Shown: positions 42,619-52,632 of the stretch, piece by piece
Layout of the letters: each line of letters starts with the position of its first letter
How positions within the stretch are numbered: position 1 is the stretch's first letter
Source of the DNA: an uncultured SAR86 cluster bacterium
Lineage (GTDB): Bacteria; Pseudomonadota; Gammaproteobacteria; Magnimaribacterales; D2472
Assembly: GCA_902623685.1 (NCBI GenBank)
Contig: CACNUQ010000003.1
Span: forward strand, 60,357-124,356
DNA: 64,000 nucleotides
Direction of reading: 5' to 3'
The notes under the pieces: generated by a model
Told to the model about the DNA's origin: nothing
The model's database searches: none
Seen by the model: only the letters and a program-made list of their open reading frames with translations
Program-made: the position numbers and the translations under genes

Positions 42619-43422
42619 TTAAAAGTCCACTGAAATTCTTTCTAAGTCATTTAATCTTAAAGCAGAAAGTTTTCCTTTCCAGACACAGCCGGTATCAAGC
42701 CCAATGAAATGAGGATCGTCTGTTTGACCCTTTAAAGCTGCCCAATGACCAAATACATAGTATTGTTTCTTTTTTTCATGAGTTTTAGAGCAATATTTGA
42801 ACCATGGTTTGTAGCCAGCAGCAGCTGTTACAGTATTATTTCTTAAATCCAACGCACAATTTTTGTCCACAAATCTCATTCTTGTTAAATAATTAATAAT
42901 AATTCTATACCTTTCATCATCGATTAATTCATCATGCCATTTATTGGGATTATCACCCCACATAGATTGAAGAACTTTTAAGGGGTTCTTTTGAAGCAAT
43001 GAAGTCACTTCAGAGGCAAGTTCTTTAGTTTTTTTTGGCGACCATATTTCAGGAATGCCGGCATGCGAGATGAGGAAGGAATTTCCACTTAATTCGTCAT
43101 CAATTTCCATCATAAGAGGCATTTTAAGGAGCCATTTAAAAATTTGTTTTTTATTGTCAGCCTCGACCACTTCTTTCAAGCTTCCTCTTGCCTTATCAAT
43201 GCTCAAAAGATACAGCAAATATAGATCATGATTTCCCAAGACTGTGATAATGTTGGAATCAGCCATGCAATAGTTTAAGACCGATAGAGAGTCAGGGCCT
43301 CTATTTACTAAGTCGCCCACTAGGATGATTTTATCTTCATTTTTTTTGTAATTTATCTTATTTAACAAATCTACAAATTGATCAAAACAACCATGTATAT
43401 CCCCAATAACGTATGTACTCAT
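42619..43422 (-). CDS. apaH: Symmetrical bis(5'-nucleosyl)-tetraphosphatase ApaH
   Basis: ApaH splits Ap4A into two ADP and removes Np4 caps from RNA. The 267-aa protein has the calcineurin-like motifs GDIHGCFDQF, VGDLVNRGPDS and GNHDLYLL, and a late SHAG. It lies in the conserved lptD-surA-pdxA-rsmA-apaH order, directly abutting rsmA. Confidence 0.96.
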   Translation of the reverse strand: MSTYVIGDIHGCFDQFVDLLNKINYKKNEDKIILVGDLVNRGPDSLSVLNYCMADSNIITVLGNHDLYLLYLLSIDKARGSLKEVVEADNKKQIFKWLLKMPLMMEIDDELSGNSFLISHAGIPEIWSPKKTKELASEVTSLLQKNPLKVLQSMWGDNPNKWHDELIDDERYRIIINYLTRMRFVDKNCALDLRNNTVTAAAGYKPWFKYCSKTHEKKKQYYVFGHWAALKGQTDDPHFIGLDTGCVWKGKLSALRLNDLERISVDF

Positions 43423-44190
43423 TTAAATACTTATTGCTCTAAAAATTGAAATGAATTCCTCCATCGATAGTTCCTCTGCTCTTGCAAGTGGATTGATATT
43501 AAGCAGTTCAAAGTCAATATTAAATTTTTTGAGGTTATTCTTTATACCTTTTCTTTTATTTGCAAAAGATTGATCTATTAAATTAGAAAAATTTATATTT
43601 TCGTTTATTGCAATGAGTGGTGTTGATCGAGGTATTAATCTTATGAAAGAGGACTGAACTTTTGGTTTTATATCAAATGATTCTGGTGGAACATCGAAGA
43701 GTATTTCACTTTGAAAAAAGGCAGAAATTTTGACTCCAAGCCTGCCCCAGTCTCCTGAACCGTTTGACGCGCAAATCCTATGGGCAACTTCTTTTTGTAC
43801 CAAAAAATGCATATCCTCAATTGCATTAAAATATTTAACTAACTTTAAAATTATCTGAGTGGAAATATTGTATGGAAGATTTCCTACAATTCTATGCTTT
43901 TTTGAACTTAAAAAATTTAAAGATTCTTTTAATATGTTCCCATGAATAAATTGATGCTTAGAAGAATCATATTTTTGTCCTAGTAAATCTATATTTTTTT
44001 TATCAATATCCATTGCAATAATATGTATATTTTGACTCATTAATTTCTCAGTAAGGGCGCCTGTACCTGGACCAATTTCAAAAAATAAATTATTTTTTTG
44101 GGGATTTATAGCTTGCTCAATCTCAAACAAAATTACAGGATCGATTAGGTAGTTTTGACCTAATTTTCGTCTATGGGATCTATCACTCAT
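43423..44190 (-). CDS. rsmA: 16S rRNA dimethyladenosine transferase RsmA (KsgA)
   Basis: RsmA dimethylates A1518 and A1519 of 16S rRNA, a late 30S assembly checkpoint. It shows LGQNYLIDP, the SAM motif EIGPGTGALTEKL, and the catalytic GNLPYNISTQI. Its length of 255 aa is typical. It overlaps pdxA by 4 bases. Confidence 0.97.
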   Translation of the reverse strand: MSDRSHRRKLGQNYLIDPVILFEIEQAINPQKNNLFFEIGPGTGALTEKLMSQNIHIIAMDIDKKNIDLLGQKYDSSKHQFIHGNILKESLNFLSSKKHRIVGNLPYNISTQIILKLVKYFNAIEDMHFLVQKEVAHRICASNGSGDWGRLGVKISAFFQSEILFDVPPESFDIKPKVQSSFIRLIPRSTPLIAINENINFSNLIDQSFANKRKGIKNNLKKFNIDFELLNINPLARAEELSMEEFISIFRAISI

Positions 44191-45173
44191 TGAAGCTGAA
44201 TCTCAGCCAGCTTTATAGCTTCTTTAATTGATCCTAGGTTTGGTTTAATTTTGCCAGCAATCTCTAGGGCTGTTCCATGATCAACAGAAGTTCTTACTAA
44301 AGGGGTACCAAGTGTAATATTGACAGCTTTTCCAAAGCTTAAAGCTTTCAGCACTGGCAAAGCTTGATCATGATACATAGCAAGATATGCATCAGTTTCT
44401 TTTAATTGATCACTATTGAAGGCTGTATCTGCAGACCTTGCATACGAAACATTAATCCCAGTTTCTCTACATATTTTTACTGCTGGATTAATTTTTAATA
44501 ATTCTTCTTTACCAATTTTGCCATTTTCTCCAGCATGGGGATTTAAACCAAGCACTTTTATAGAGGGGTTTTTGATTTTGAAATTACTTTTAAGGCCAGA
44601 ATTTATTATTTTAATTATTTCCACAAGTTTTAACTTTTGAATATTTTTCGATACTTCTGCAAGAGGAATGTGAGTTGTTGCAAGGGCTACTTTTATATTT
44701 TTTGCTGCAAGCAGCATGACTACCTCTTTTGATTTAGTATGCTTTTTAATCCATTCAGTGTGACCTTGAAAAGATTTAAATCCACCTTCAATAATATTGC
44801 TTTTTTGTATTGGGCCAGTAACCAAGCCTATATTTTTGTTTTTTAAGGCTTGATCAATACCAAAGTTAAGATTTTGAATAATATATTGCGCGTTTTCGGG
44901 ATTTAATCTACCCGGAGTACAATCTATACATTTAGCTATCTGAAAGAATTGAATAGTGCCTTTTTTATTCTGCTCAGCCTTATTCAATGATTTAATTTCT
45001 TTAAATCTAAGTTTTAAATTTAGTACTTTTGCTCTTGATCTCAGCAATTCTAAGTCAGCAATGCAAACCAAACTTGCATTCATTTCTTTCCAGAATTTCA
45101 GTTTTGATAAGCGCAAGATTGAATCCACACCAATACCTGCAGGTTCACCGGGAGAGTAAAGTAGTTGTTTCAA
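44187..45173 (-). CDS. pdxA: 4-hydroxythreonine-4-phosphate dehydrogenase PdxA
   Basis: PdxA acts in the DXP-dependent route to pyridoxal phosphate. The 328-aa protein has SPGEPAGIGVDSIL, VTGPIQKSNI, the metal-binding FQGHTEW and MYHDQALPVLK, and the closing TSVDHGTALEIAGK. It overlaps surA by 4 bases and rsmA by 4 bases, so the three are translationally coupled. Confidence 0.97.
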   Translation of the reverse strand: MKQLLYSPGEPAGIGVDSILRLSKLKFWKEMNASLVCIADLELLRSRAKVLNLKLRFKEIKSLNKAEQNKKGTIQFFQIAKCIDCTPGRLNPENAQYIIQNLNFGIDQALKNKNIGLVTGPIQKSNIIEGGFKSFQGHTEWIKKHTKSKEVVMLLAAKNIKVALATTHIPLAEVSKNIQKLKLVEIIKIINSGLKSNFKIKNPSIKVLGLNPHAGENGKIGKEELLKINPAVKICRETGINVSYARSADTAFNSDQLKETDAYLAMYHDQALPVLKALSFGKAVNITLGTPLVRTSVDHGTALEIAGKIKPNLGSIKEAIKLAEIQLQ

Positions 45174-46417
45174 TCTAGTTCTTTGAATTCTACAAATGCT
45201 TCAGAGCGAATAGTTCTGAGCGTATTTTCAAGCTCTTCATCAAATTTTCTAGAAAATAAAATTCCATAGGCTCTGTCTTTGATAACTTCTTCTGTAAGAT
45301 CCTCTATTCGAGTATCAAGAACTTGAAGAAAATGAAAACCGAATTCTGATTCAAAAACAGGAGAAATTTCGTTAATAGGAGATGCCAGCATCATTTTCTC
45401 AAATGCGGGCGCTGTTGTGCCAAGACTTAGCCAGTCTAAATCACCGCCTCGCGATGCTGAGCCAGGATCTTCTGAGAATTCTTTTGCAAGCAAACTAAAA
45501 TCTTCTCCTGCAAGGACTCTATCCCTTACAACTTCCAATTCTTTTTTAGTAAACATCTTATCTCTAAGCTTGGTTTCCATCATTAATATATGTCGTACAT
45601 TCCATTGCTCTTCAAATTTAACTAAATCACCTCTTTTATCTTCAAGTTTTAAAATATAAAAACCAGACCCAGCTTCTAATGGATCAGAAATAAAACCTTT
45701 CTTTTTATTTTTCAGCGCATCAACAAATAATGAAGGCATGTCAGCTAAATTTCTCCAGCCCATTTCACCGCCATTAGCAGCATTATTACTCTTAGAATTT
45801 AATCTAGCTAGCTCAGCAAAGTCTGAGCCATCATTAATTTCTTGAATTAATTTCAAAGCTTGAGTTTCATTAGAAACAAGTATTTGCCTTACAAATAATT
45901 CAGGGGATAATTGATTTATAACTCCCTCAGTCGCTAGAAAGCCATCAAGTTCTTGTTCGGTTATATCAATTTCTCTTCCAACCCTTCCTCTCTGAACTCT
46001 TTGAATAATCATTTCTTCTCTAACTTGCTCTCTTAGATCTTGATAAGATTCTCCTTCAGACTCTATAGTCTCAATGAACTGTTCCAAGCTTAATTGATTA
46101 TTTTGTGCAATATTTTGGAATGAAGCATTTAGTTCGGTATCACTCACTCTGATACCTGCTCTGTCAGCCATTTGAAGCTGTAACTCTTGAATAATTAAAC
46201 GTTCATGCACTTGCTCTAAGAGTACTTCATCTGGAGGCAGGGCAGCGCTTTGATCTGAATATCTTTTTTTAATATTTTGCATCATGCTATTAACTTGAGA
46301 CTCAAGAACAACACCTTCATCAACAATAATTGCCACTCTATCAAGGATTTCAATTTTTGCTGTTGCTAAAGGCGCCATCATAAAAAATGGCAGGAAGATA
46401 AATATTTTTAATTTCAT
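45170..46417 (-). CDS. surA: Periplasmic chaperone and peptidyl-prolyl isomerase SurA
   Basis: SurA escorts outer-membrane proteins, including LptD, through the periplasm. The 415-aa protein has a signal peptide (ending APLATA), an N-terminal chaperone domain (about 21-165), and two parvulin PpiC domains (about 170-265, with FVRQILVSNE and NGGEMGWRNLADMP; about 275-375, with VRHILMME and RGGDLDWLSLG). It lies 27 bases downstream of lptD, its key client. Confidence 0.96.
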   Translation of the reverse strand: MKLKIFIFLPFFMMAPLATAKIEILDRVAIIVDEGVVLESQVNSMMQNIKKRYSDQSAALPPDEVLLEQVHERLIIQELQLQMADRAGIRVSDTELNASFQNIAQNNQLSLEQFIETIESEGESYQDLREQVREEMIIQRVQRGRVGREIDITEQELDGFLATEGVINQLSPELFVRQILVSNETQALKLIQEINDGSDFAELARLNSKSNNAANGGEMGWRNLADMPSLFVDALKNKKKGFISDPLEAGSGFYILKLEDKRGDLVKFEEQWNVRHILMMETKLRDKMFTKKELEVVRDRVLAGEDFSLLAKEFSEDPGSASRGGDLDWLSLGTTAPAFEKMMLASPINEISPVFESEFGFHFLQVLDTRIEDLTEEVIKDRAYGILFSRKFDEELENTLRTIRSEAFVEFKELD

Positions 46418-46444
46418 TATTTTTATTTTTTTCGCTTTTATTCA

Positions 46445-48763
46445 CTAAAGATCTAAAAGAGCATTAGAGAAGAACCTATTAATTTTCTTGTTTGCCCCAG
46501 TTAAACCCTTAAGTTCAAATTCAAAGTTAATTCTACTTTTGTTTTCAATTGAAATCATTTTTTCCCAATACATTTGATTAAATTCTTGAGGTTGAATGTT
46601 CAAAAAATTATATTTAGAAAGTCTTTTATCAGAGGCATATATTTTAAAAGCAAGACAACAGTTTTCAAAACCAAAGCCAAAATAAGTTTCTAAATTTTTT
46701 TTTGATACCAAATCTTTACTTATCCCACCAATAATTTTGTAACCCCGAGGCATAAGATGCTCCAAAGAAAACTCTGCATAATCTAATTCGTTTTTAAAAT
46801 TTAAAAGGGGAATATTTCTTTGAAAATTCCTTGATATCTTCATGCTCATATCTGAGCGATTAATTTTTAAACCCATTTCTCCATAATTGAGAGAATTTCT
46901 TTTTTGAGAATAATTCGCAGCAATATATGTTTTTAGACCACTGTTATCAAAAGATAACTTAGTACCAATTTGACTATCTTTTCCTAATGGGCTGCTCAAC
47001 ATAGCATTAATAACTTTGCTTGTTTCTAGCTCATTCTTTTTTACTAATTGAAGAGCAAATTTTTTATTATAATGTATTCTCTTATGCCAGCTCAATTTGG
47101 CAGCTAAAAATTCTGTATCAGGAACTCTATCTTTCCCATAAAAGTAATCATTAGAGAGCGCATTTAGATTGCCCGAATTACGTTGATGAAGATCAAAAAT
47201 AGGATCTACGCTTTGATCTTTGTAATCAGTTTTTTCATATACAAATTCAGGCATTATCAGTGAGATCCCTGAGGCCGATGATTTTTTCAACAATGATGAA
47301 ATATTTATTTTCACTGAGGGTATTGAAGATGACATAGACTGCGAGTTTCTTTTATTGAGATTATATTTTTTATGCAATGTTGATCCATTGATTGCAATAT
47401 CAAAATAATTAAAATCGTAAAGAATTTCAGCTCCGATTTCAGCTATCGATCTTTTTCCAGTTTCAGAAATAGAATTATTAATAAAAAATCCATTTGAACT
47501 TTTATTAACACGAAATGTTGCATAATCTAACTTAGTAAAATATGAAATTTTTGAGCTGTTCTTTAAGTATTCAATATGAATGCTGGGGCTTTTAATATAT
47601 CCATTATTAATAAATGGATTTAAGCTTTGATATCCTTCTCGACTGAAGCTTAAGGAAAGATTCTTTGATAGAAAATTCGCAGAAAATGTTTGATTTAGAT
47701 AATGATCTCTTTGATTAGCAATATTTGTGATGCTCGATGGCAAATCAAGCAATACCATAGAATCTGACGATTTTGACCAATCAATGTATGTTTTAAAGTT
47801 TAAGAATTGTCTATTTTCTTTGAATCGAAATGCCCATCTTTGATCTTTGTTATTAGCAAAGTCTTTCCTATATTCTTTATCCTTTGGAAAAAATATTAGA
47901 TCCACAAAATTTTCAGATTTAGTGTTTGTAAGATAGCGATAATTTGCTTCAATACCGCTACCTCTGTCATTAAGAATTCTTGGTGCAATGGTTATGTCTG
48001 ATTGATTAGATAATACCCAAAAGTAAGGTAAAAAAAGATCTAAGCCATCTGATGTGAGGTTAAGCTCCGGTTCCAAAAAACCGCTTAATCTTTTAGTTGT
48101 TGCAGGAAATGGTAGGTATGGAAGTGAAAGAATTTCTTTATTAAGAATTTTTAGCTTCACATCTTTAATGAGTCCACGACTTGTATTTTCATTAATATTT
48201 ATGCTCTCAGCTTCAATTTCCCAGCCCTGTGAATTATTATTGCAAGAAGTCAGAGTTGCATTCTTAAAGTTTAAATATTCTCCTAAATTTCCATCTAACG
48301 ACTCATAATTAATTAACAAGTTTCTTTCACTAAGGAAAGTTGTTCCATTATCAAGCTGAAGACGACCAGATTGCTTCTCTAAAGCACCAGATAAAAAATT
48401 AAAATAATTATTTGAGTGATAGATACTCCCATTTTTTATATCTTTAATTGAATTATGTTTTTGTAAAAAAGTCGCACTGTCTGCGTTTATTTTGCCATCA
48501 TTCAGACCAATCAAAACATTTCCGTCTAAATACATCTCTCCATTTGATTTAATATCCATCTTGCCGGCATTCAGCACATCAGATTCATCCTCATAAATTA
48601 ATAATGGATATTGAGGATAACTACAATTCTGAACACCGTTTTTATAATTTAAAGAGTTTGCTTCATCAAAAGCAAAAATATTTCCTGATACAGTGAAAAG
48701 AACTAAAAAAAGATATTTATATTTTCGCTTTATTAGTTTTAATTGTCTTTTATAAAATTTCAA
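46445..48763 (-). CDS. lptD: LPS-assembly outer membrane protein LptD
   Basis: LptD inserts lipopolysaccharide into the outer leaflet. The 772-aa protein has a signal peptide preceded by a basic stretch, an OstA/LptA-like periplasmic domain (about 50-200, with GKINADSATFLQK) and a long C-terminal beta-barrel. Four cysteines match the LptD disulfide pattern: one near residue 47 (VQNCSYP), one in TSCNNNSQGWEI, and a CC pair in FENCCLAF near residue 710. The first gene of the lptD-surA-pdxA-rsmA-apaH operon. Confidence 0.96.
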   Translation of the reverse strand: MKFYKRQLKLIKRKYKYLFLVLFTVSGNIFAFDEANSLNYKNGVQNCSYPQYPLLIYEDESDVLNAGKMDIKSNGEMYLDGNVLIGLNDGKINADSATFLQKHNSIKDIKNGSIYHSNNYFNFLSGALEKQSGRLQLDNGTTFLSERNLLINYESLDGNLGEYLNFKNATLTSCNNNSQGWEIEAESININENTSRGLIKDVKLKILNKEILSLPYLPFPATTKRLSGFLEPELNLTSDGLDLFLPYFWVLSNQSDITIAPRILNDRGSGIEANYRYLTNTKSENFVDLIFFPKDKEYRKDFANNKDQRWAFRFKENRQFLNFKTYIDWSKSSDSMVLLDLPSSITNIANQRDHYLNQTFSANFLSKNLSLSFSREGYQSLNPFINNGYIKSPSIHIEYLKNSSKISYFTKLDYATFRVNKSSNGFFINNSISETGKRSIAEIGAEILYDFNYFDIAINGSTLHKKYNLNKRNSQSMSSSIPSVKINISSLLKKSSASGISLIMPEFVYEKTDYKDQSVDPIFDLHQRNSGNLNALSNDYFYGKDRVPDTEFLAAKLSWHKRIHYNKKFALQLVKKNELETSKVINAMLSSPLGKDSQIGTKLSFDNSGLKTYIAANYSQKRNSLNYGEMGLKINRSDMSMKISRNFQRNIPLLNFKNELDYAEFSLEHLMPRGYKIIGGISKDLVSKKNLETYFGFGFENCCLAFKIYASDKRLSKYNFLNIQPQEFNQMYWEKMISIENKSRINFEFELKGLTGANKKINRFFSNALLDL

Positions 48764-48768
48764 AAATT

Positions 48769-49371
48769 TTAGGATGAAGATGCCATTTCTTTCAGCTCTC
48801 TCAAAGTATCTTTGCCATAAAACATTTCTTCTCCAACAAAAAATGTTGGAATCCCAAAGGCGCCTTTTTGAGCAGCTTCACTGGTATTTTTGATTAATTC
48901 TTGCTTAGTTTCATCTTTAGCAATTTCTTCTATGACAAGATCAGCATGACAGTCATGCTTTTTTAAGAGCTCATGCAGAGCTTCTGGAGTATCTAACTTT
49001 AGTGATTGTTCCCATAGCCCGCTTAAAACTATTTCAAGATAGCTTTCATAAAATTCATGTTTTTGGGCCACTATTAATCCTCTTATAAGAGAAATAGTAT
49101 TAACAGGAAAATGCTCATTCATTTTAAATTTTGTAATGTTATGTTCTTTCATGAATCGATTAAAAGCGGTTTCAAATTCATATTTCATCTTATTGGGAAT
49201 TTCAGCCAAGGTAACCATTGGAGGCTGATTATTCGACAACTTCATAATGCCGCCAAGGAGGCAAGGTATGTAATGAAATTTTATGTCATGGGTTTTTTCA
49301 ATATTTTGAATTGCCTTATGACACAAATACGCATTTGGACTGGCAAAGTCAAAAATAAAATCTACATTCAT
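48769..49371 (-). CDS. 2-hydroxychromene-2-carboxylate isomerase-like DsbA-family protein
   Basis: This roughly 200-aa thioredoxin-fold protein resembles HCCA isomerase/kappa-class GST. FDFASPNAYL replaces the redox CxxC, and the C-terminal GAFGIPTFFVGEEMFYGKDTL is the family end motif. It probably uses glutathione; naphthalene degradation is not implied by the context. The ATG at 49371 (MNVDFIFDF) is preferred over the track start four codons upstream. It lies 5 bases upstream of lptD and may share its promoter. Confidence 0.85.
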   Translation of the reverse strand: MNVDFIFDFASPNAYLCHKAIQNIEKTHDIKFHYIPCLLGGIMKLSNNQPPMVTLAEIPNKMKYEFETAFNRFMKEHNITKFKMNEHFPVNTISLIRGLIVAQKHEFYESYLEIVLSGLWEQSLKLDTPEALHELLKKHDCHADLVIEEIAKDETKQELIKNTSEAAQKGAFGIPTFFVGEEMFYGKDTLRELKEMASSS

Positions 49372-49474
49372 AGTCGTCCTCACTTCTAAAGCTTATAATA
49401 ACTCTTTAACTTGCATCAACTAGCTAAAAAATGCAACATCAAGCAATAACTATCACAAATGCGGGAGACAGAAA

Positions 49475-50332
49475 ATGAGTTTAAAAGGAAGAGTATTATT
49501 TATTACTGGAGGTAGTAGGGGAATTGGTCTTGAAATAGGTAAAAGAGCTGCAAAAGACGGAGCTAAAGTAGTTTTAGCCGCTAAAACTGCTGAACCTCAT
49601 CCTAAACTTCCGGGCACTATTTATACTGCTGCAGATGAAATTGTTCAAGCTGGCGGAGAAGCGTTACCCATAGTTTTAGATGTTCGTGATGAAAAGAATG
49701 TTATTGATGCTGTGGAACAAACAATTAGTCATTTCGGAGGTATTGATATTTGTGTTAATAATGCTTCAGCTATTTCATTGACGACTACACCTGATACGGA
49801 CATGAAAAGGTACGATTTGATGCATCAAATAAATGGAAGAGGCACATATTTAGTTAGTAAATATTGCATTCCTCACCTCAAGCAATCTAATGGTGCTCAT
49901 ATATTAAACTTAGCACCGCCTCTTGATATGAAGCCTAAATGGTTCGGCCCTCATCTTGCATATACCATGGCAAAATACACTATGAGTATGTGTGTACTGG
50001 GGATGGCGGAAGAGCTTAAGTCTGATCGCATAGCTGTGAATGGATTATGGCCGAGAACTGCTATTGCAACTGCTGCAGTAAAAAATGTATTAGGCGGGGA
50101 GGAGCTAATGAATATTTCTAGAACTCCAGAGATAATGGCCGATGCAGCATATGAAATTTTCACTAAAGATCCAGCAACTTTTACAGGTAATTTTTGCATT
50201 GATGATTTAGTTCTGTATGAAGCGGGTGTTAGAGACTTTAAAAAATATGCTGATTTACCTTTTGCTCAATTAGCTCTTGATTTCTTTGTACCAGAAGACA
50301 CCCCTTTGCCATCGGAGATTGAAAATAGCTGA
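49475..50332 (+). CDS. SDR family oxidoreductase (HSDL2-like)
   Basis: This 285-aa SDR shows GGSRGIGLEIGKRAA for cofactor binding, NNASAIS, and the active-site Tyr-Lys in YTMAKYTMSMC. The segment KTAEPHPKLPGTIYTAADEI and the NLAPPLDM motif resemble human HSDL2 and its bacterial relatives, thought to act in fatty-acid metabolism. No SCP2 domain is fused. The gene overlaps the 5' end of amgK and is divergent from the lptD operon. Confidence 0.88.
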   Translation: MSLKGRVLFITGGSRGIGLEIGKRAAKDGAKVVLAAKTAEPHPKLPGTIYTAADEIVQAGGEALPIVLDVRDEKNVIDAVEQTISHFGGIDICVNNASAISLTTTPDTDMKRYDLMHQINGRGTYLVSKYCIPHLKQSNGAHILNLAPPLDMKPKWFGPHLAYTMAKYTMSMCVLGMAEELKSDRIAVNGLWPRTAIATAAVKNVLGGEELMNISRTPEIMADAAYEIFTKDPATFTGNFCIDDLVLYEAGVRDFKKYADLPFAQLALDFFVPEDTPLPSEIENS

Positions 50333-51293
50333 AGCATTAAAAAATAAGATTCTTAAATATGCTCAAGAATTCAATAAAGAATTAGGTCATATAGAGCCTT
50401 TAAAAATTGAGGCAAGCGGGAGACAATACTTTAGAGTAACCTCTAAAAAAAATTCCTATGTTATTTCCTTTGATGACAGACCAATCAATGGCCAGAATGT
50501 TTTTATTAATAGGGCAAACGAACTTGCTGCTTCGAATGTTAGAGTTCCAAAAATTTTTGAATACGATAAAGCCAACTTTTTTACTATTTTAGAAGATTTA
50601 GGAGACCATTCATTAATTGATGAAAAGGATTTTTATCAAAATGAAAAATTTGTTGTTTCTTCTTTAAAGTTACTCAACCAAATGCACCAATCGACTCATG
50701 TTGATTTACATTCAACTTTTTGGATGGGGTTAGAATCTCATACAAAAAAATTTTCTAAAATTTTTTGCAAAGAATTTTTAAAAATTAAGATGTTTAAAGA
50801 ATACGAAGATATTTTTCCTGATCTTCGTGCTGAAATTATGGATCAGCAATGGACAAATTGTCACTTTGATTTTGAAAGAAGAAATATTCAGATTATAAAT
50901 AATTCTGAACTTGTACTTTTAGATTTTCAAGATTTGTGTCATGGCCCAATTGGAATTGATTTAGCCGGGATTCTCATAGATCATTACATTCCATTAGATC
51001 TAGACACATTAAAAAAATATTGCAATTCCTTTGCAGAGATTTCTATTTACGATATTTCAACAGAAGAAGTCTTTAGATCTACTTTATGGGGTGGTCTCCA
51101 GAGAAATCTGAGGATCATGGGAACTCTTACTGAGCTTTATTTAAATTTTAATCGCTCGTTCAGGATGAATGATTTACCTCAAATCGTTTCCAATACTGTT
51201 TTATTATCTATGGAATTAAACCAAGTGAAACTTGCTAATTTTCTTCTTGAAGATGTATCAGAAAATTTAGAAAAGGAATTATTAAAAATATGA
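50319..51293 (+). CDS. amgK: Anomeric MurNAc/GlcNAc kinase AmgK
   Basis: AmgK phosphorylates recovered N-acetylmuramate at C1 for peptidoglycan recycling. The APH-fold protein has SGRQYFRVTS, the catalytic CHFDFERRNIQI and LLDFQDLCHGPIGIDLA. It overlaps murU by 4 bases. The start is unclear: the track uses a TTG at 50277, another TTG at 50319 is only 1 base after a GGAGA, and an ATA at 50325 is ideally spaced from it. All lie inside the preceding SDR gene, suggesting coupled translation. Confidence 0.85.
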   Translation: MKIAEALKNKILKYAQEFNKELGHIEPLKIEASGRQYFRVTSKKNSYVISFDDRPINGQNVFINRANELAASNVRVPKIFEYDKANFFTILEDLGDHSLIDEKDFYQNEKFVVSSLKLLNQMHQSTHVDLHSTFWMGLESHTKKFSKIFCKEFLKIKMFKEYEDIFPDLRAEIMDQQWTNCHFDFERRNIQIINNSELVLLDFQDLCHGPIGIDLAGILIDHYIPLDLDTLKKYCNSFAEISIYDISTEEVFRSTLWGGLQRNLRIMGTLTELYLNFNRSFRMNDLPQIVSNTVLLSMELNQVKLANFLLEDVSENLEKELLKI

Positions 51294-51961
51294 GAGCTAT
51301 GATTTTAGCTGCTGGTCTCGGTTCAAGAATGCAACCCTTAACAAGAGATCTACCAAAACCTCTGCTTGACGTTAATGGAATTTCTTTAATTGAGTACACA
51401 ATAAATAATCTAAGAAATTACGGTATAAAAGAATTCATCATTAATGTTTCATATCTTGGAGAGAAAATTAAACTAGCTTTAGAGTCTATTGAGGGTGCAT
51501 CCAATATAATTTTTTTAGATGAGCCTTATCCTTTTGGAACCGGAGGCGCTTTATTGAATGCTAAGGACTCTCTTGGATCCGCTCCATTCATTTTAAGCAC
51601 TTCTGATATTTTGTTTAATCCAGACTTAACAAAAATTCCAGATAATGTAGAGACAGCGCATTTAATAGCTACCAAAAATCCTGATCATAATAAAGGAGGG
51701 GATTTTTCATTAAATGAGGAATCAGTTTTCATAAATGAAGGATTTAATGATTACACCTATTCAGGATTGTCTGTTATTAATCCAAGAGTTTTAGAGAATC
51801 ATGTTTCTAGAGATTATCCATTTGATCTTTGGGGAACTATATTGACACCATTAATTAAAAGCTCAAAAGTCACCGGTCATTTCGATGATTCATTTTGGAT
51901 GGATGTTGGCACCCCTGACAGATTAAAGCTTGCAAGGACAGTTCTAAAAGATCAAAATTAA
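51290..51961 (+). CDS. murU: N-acetylmuramate alpha-1-phosphate uridylyltransferase MurU
   Basis: MurU makes UDP-MurNAc from MurNAc-1-phosphate, bypassing MurA and hence fosfomycin. The 223-aa nucleotidyltransferase has the N-terminal signature MILAAGLGSRMQPLTRDLPKPLL, the metal-binding STSDILFN and FWMDVGTPDRL. The amgK-murU pair beside lptD matches the Pseudomonas arrangement. The MurNAc-6-phosphate phosphatase MupP is not in the window. Confidence 0.9.
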   Translation: MRAMILAAGLGSRMQPLTRDLPKPLLDVNGISLIEYTINNLRNYGIKEFIINVSYLGEKIKLALESIEGASNIIFLDEPYPFGTGGALLNAKDSLGSAPFILSTSDILFNPDLTKIPDNVETAHLIATKNPDHNKGGDFSLNEESVFINEGFNDYTYSGLSVINPRVLENHVSRDYPFDLWGTILTPLIKSSKVTGHFDDSFWMDVGTPDRLKLARTVLKDQN

Positions 51962-51966
51962 TAATC

Positions 51967-52632
51967 ATGCGCTCTAAATCTTTAATCGCTCCATCAATTT
52001 TATCTGCAAATTTTGCCAGGTTAGGTGAAGAGATAAATTCAGTAATGTCTGCAGGTGCAGACTGGATACATTTTGATGTTATGGACAATCATTATGTACC
52101 AAACCTTACATTTGGCCCTATGGTTTGTAAGTCATTAAGAGATGACGGAATTAAGGATTTTATTGACGTACATTTAATGATTGAGCCTGTTAACGACCTA
52201 GCAAAAAGTTTTGCAAGTGCAGGAGCAGATTTAATCAGCTTTCATCCCGAAGCAGTAGAAAGTACAAAGGAAACAATAGATATAATCAAAGCATGTTCAT
52301 GCAAGGTTGGTATTGCAATAAATCCTGATACATCTTTGTCTGTTTTGGACGATATTATTAATGAAATCGATTTAATTTTATTGATGAGTGTTTATCCAGG
52401 ATTTGGTGGACAAGAGTTTATTGAAGATACAATTGAAAAAATTCAGGCTGCAAGAAATCTAATCGATAAACAAGACCATAAAATTTACTTAGAAGTTGAT
52501 GGCGGCATTAACAATGAAACTATTTCAAGAGTTTCTAAGGCAGGAGCAGATGTTTTTGTTGCGGGGTCTGCAATTTTTGGATCATCAGATTATGAGCAAA
52601 CTATTGAAAGTTTTCGTCAAAAAATTTCCTAG
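51967..52632 (+). CDS. rpe: Ribulose-phosphate 3-epimerase
   Basis: Rpe interconverts ribulose- and xylulose-5-phosphate. The 221-aa TIM barrel shows APSILSANFARLGEE, HFDVMDNHYVPNLTFGP, VHLMIEP, MSVYPGFGGQEF and EVDGGINNET. Its last 41 bases overlap the DUF192 gene in another frame. In pseudomonads rpe precedes gph and trpE; here DUF192 takes the place of gph. Confidence 0.96.
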   Translation: MRSKSLIAPSILSANFARLGEEINSVMSAGADWIHFDVMDNHYVPNLTFGPMVCKSLRDDGIKDFIDVHLMIEPVNDLAKSFASAGADLISFHPEAVESTKETIDIIKACSCKVGIAINPDTSLSVLDDIINEIDLILLMSVYPGFGGQEFIEDTIEKIQAARNLIDKQDHKIYLEVDGGINNETISRVSKAGADVFVAGSAIFGSSDYEQTIESFRQKIS

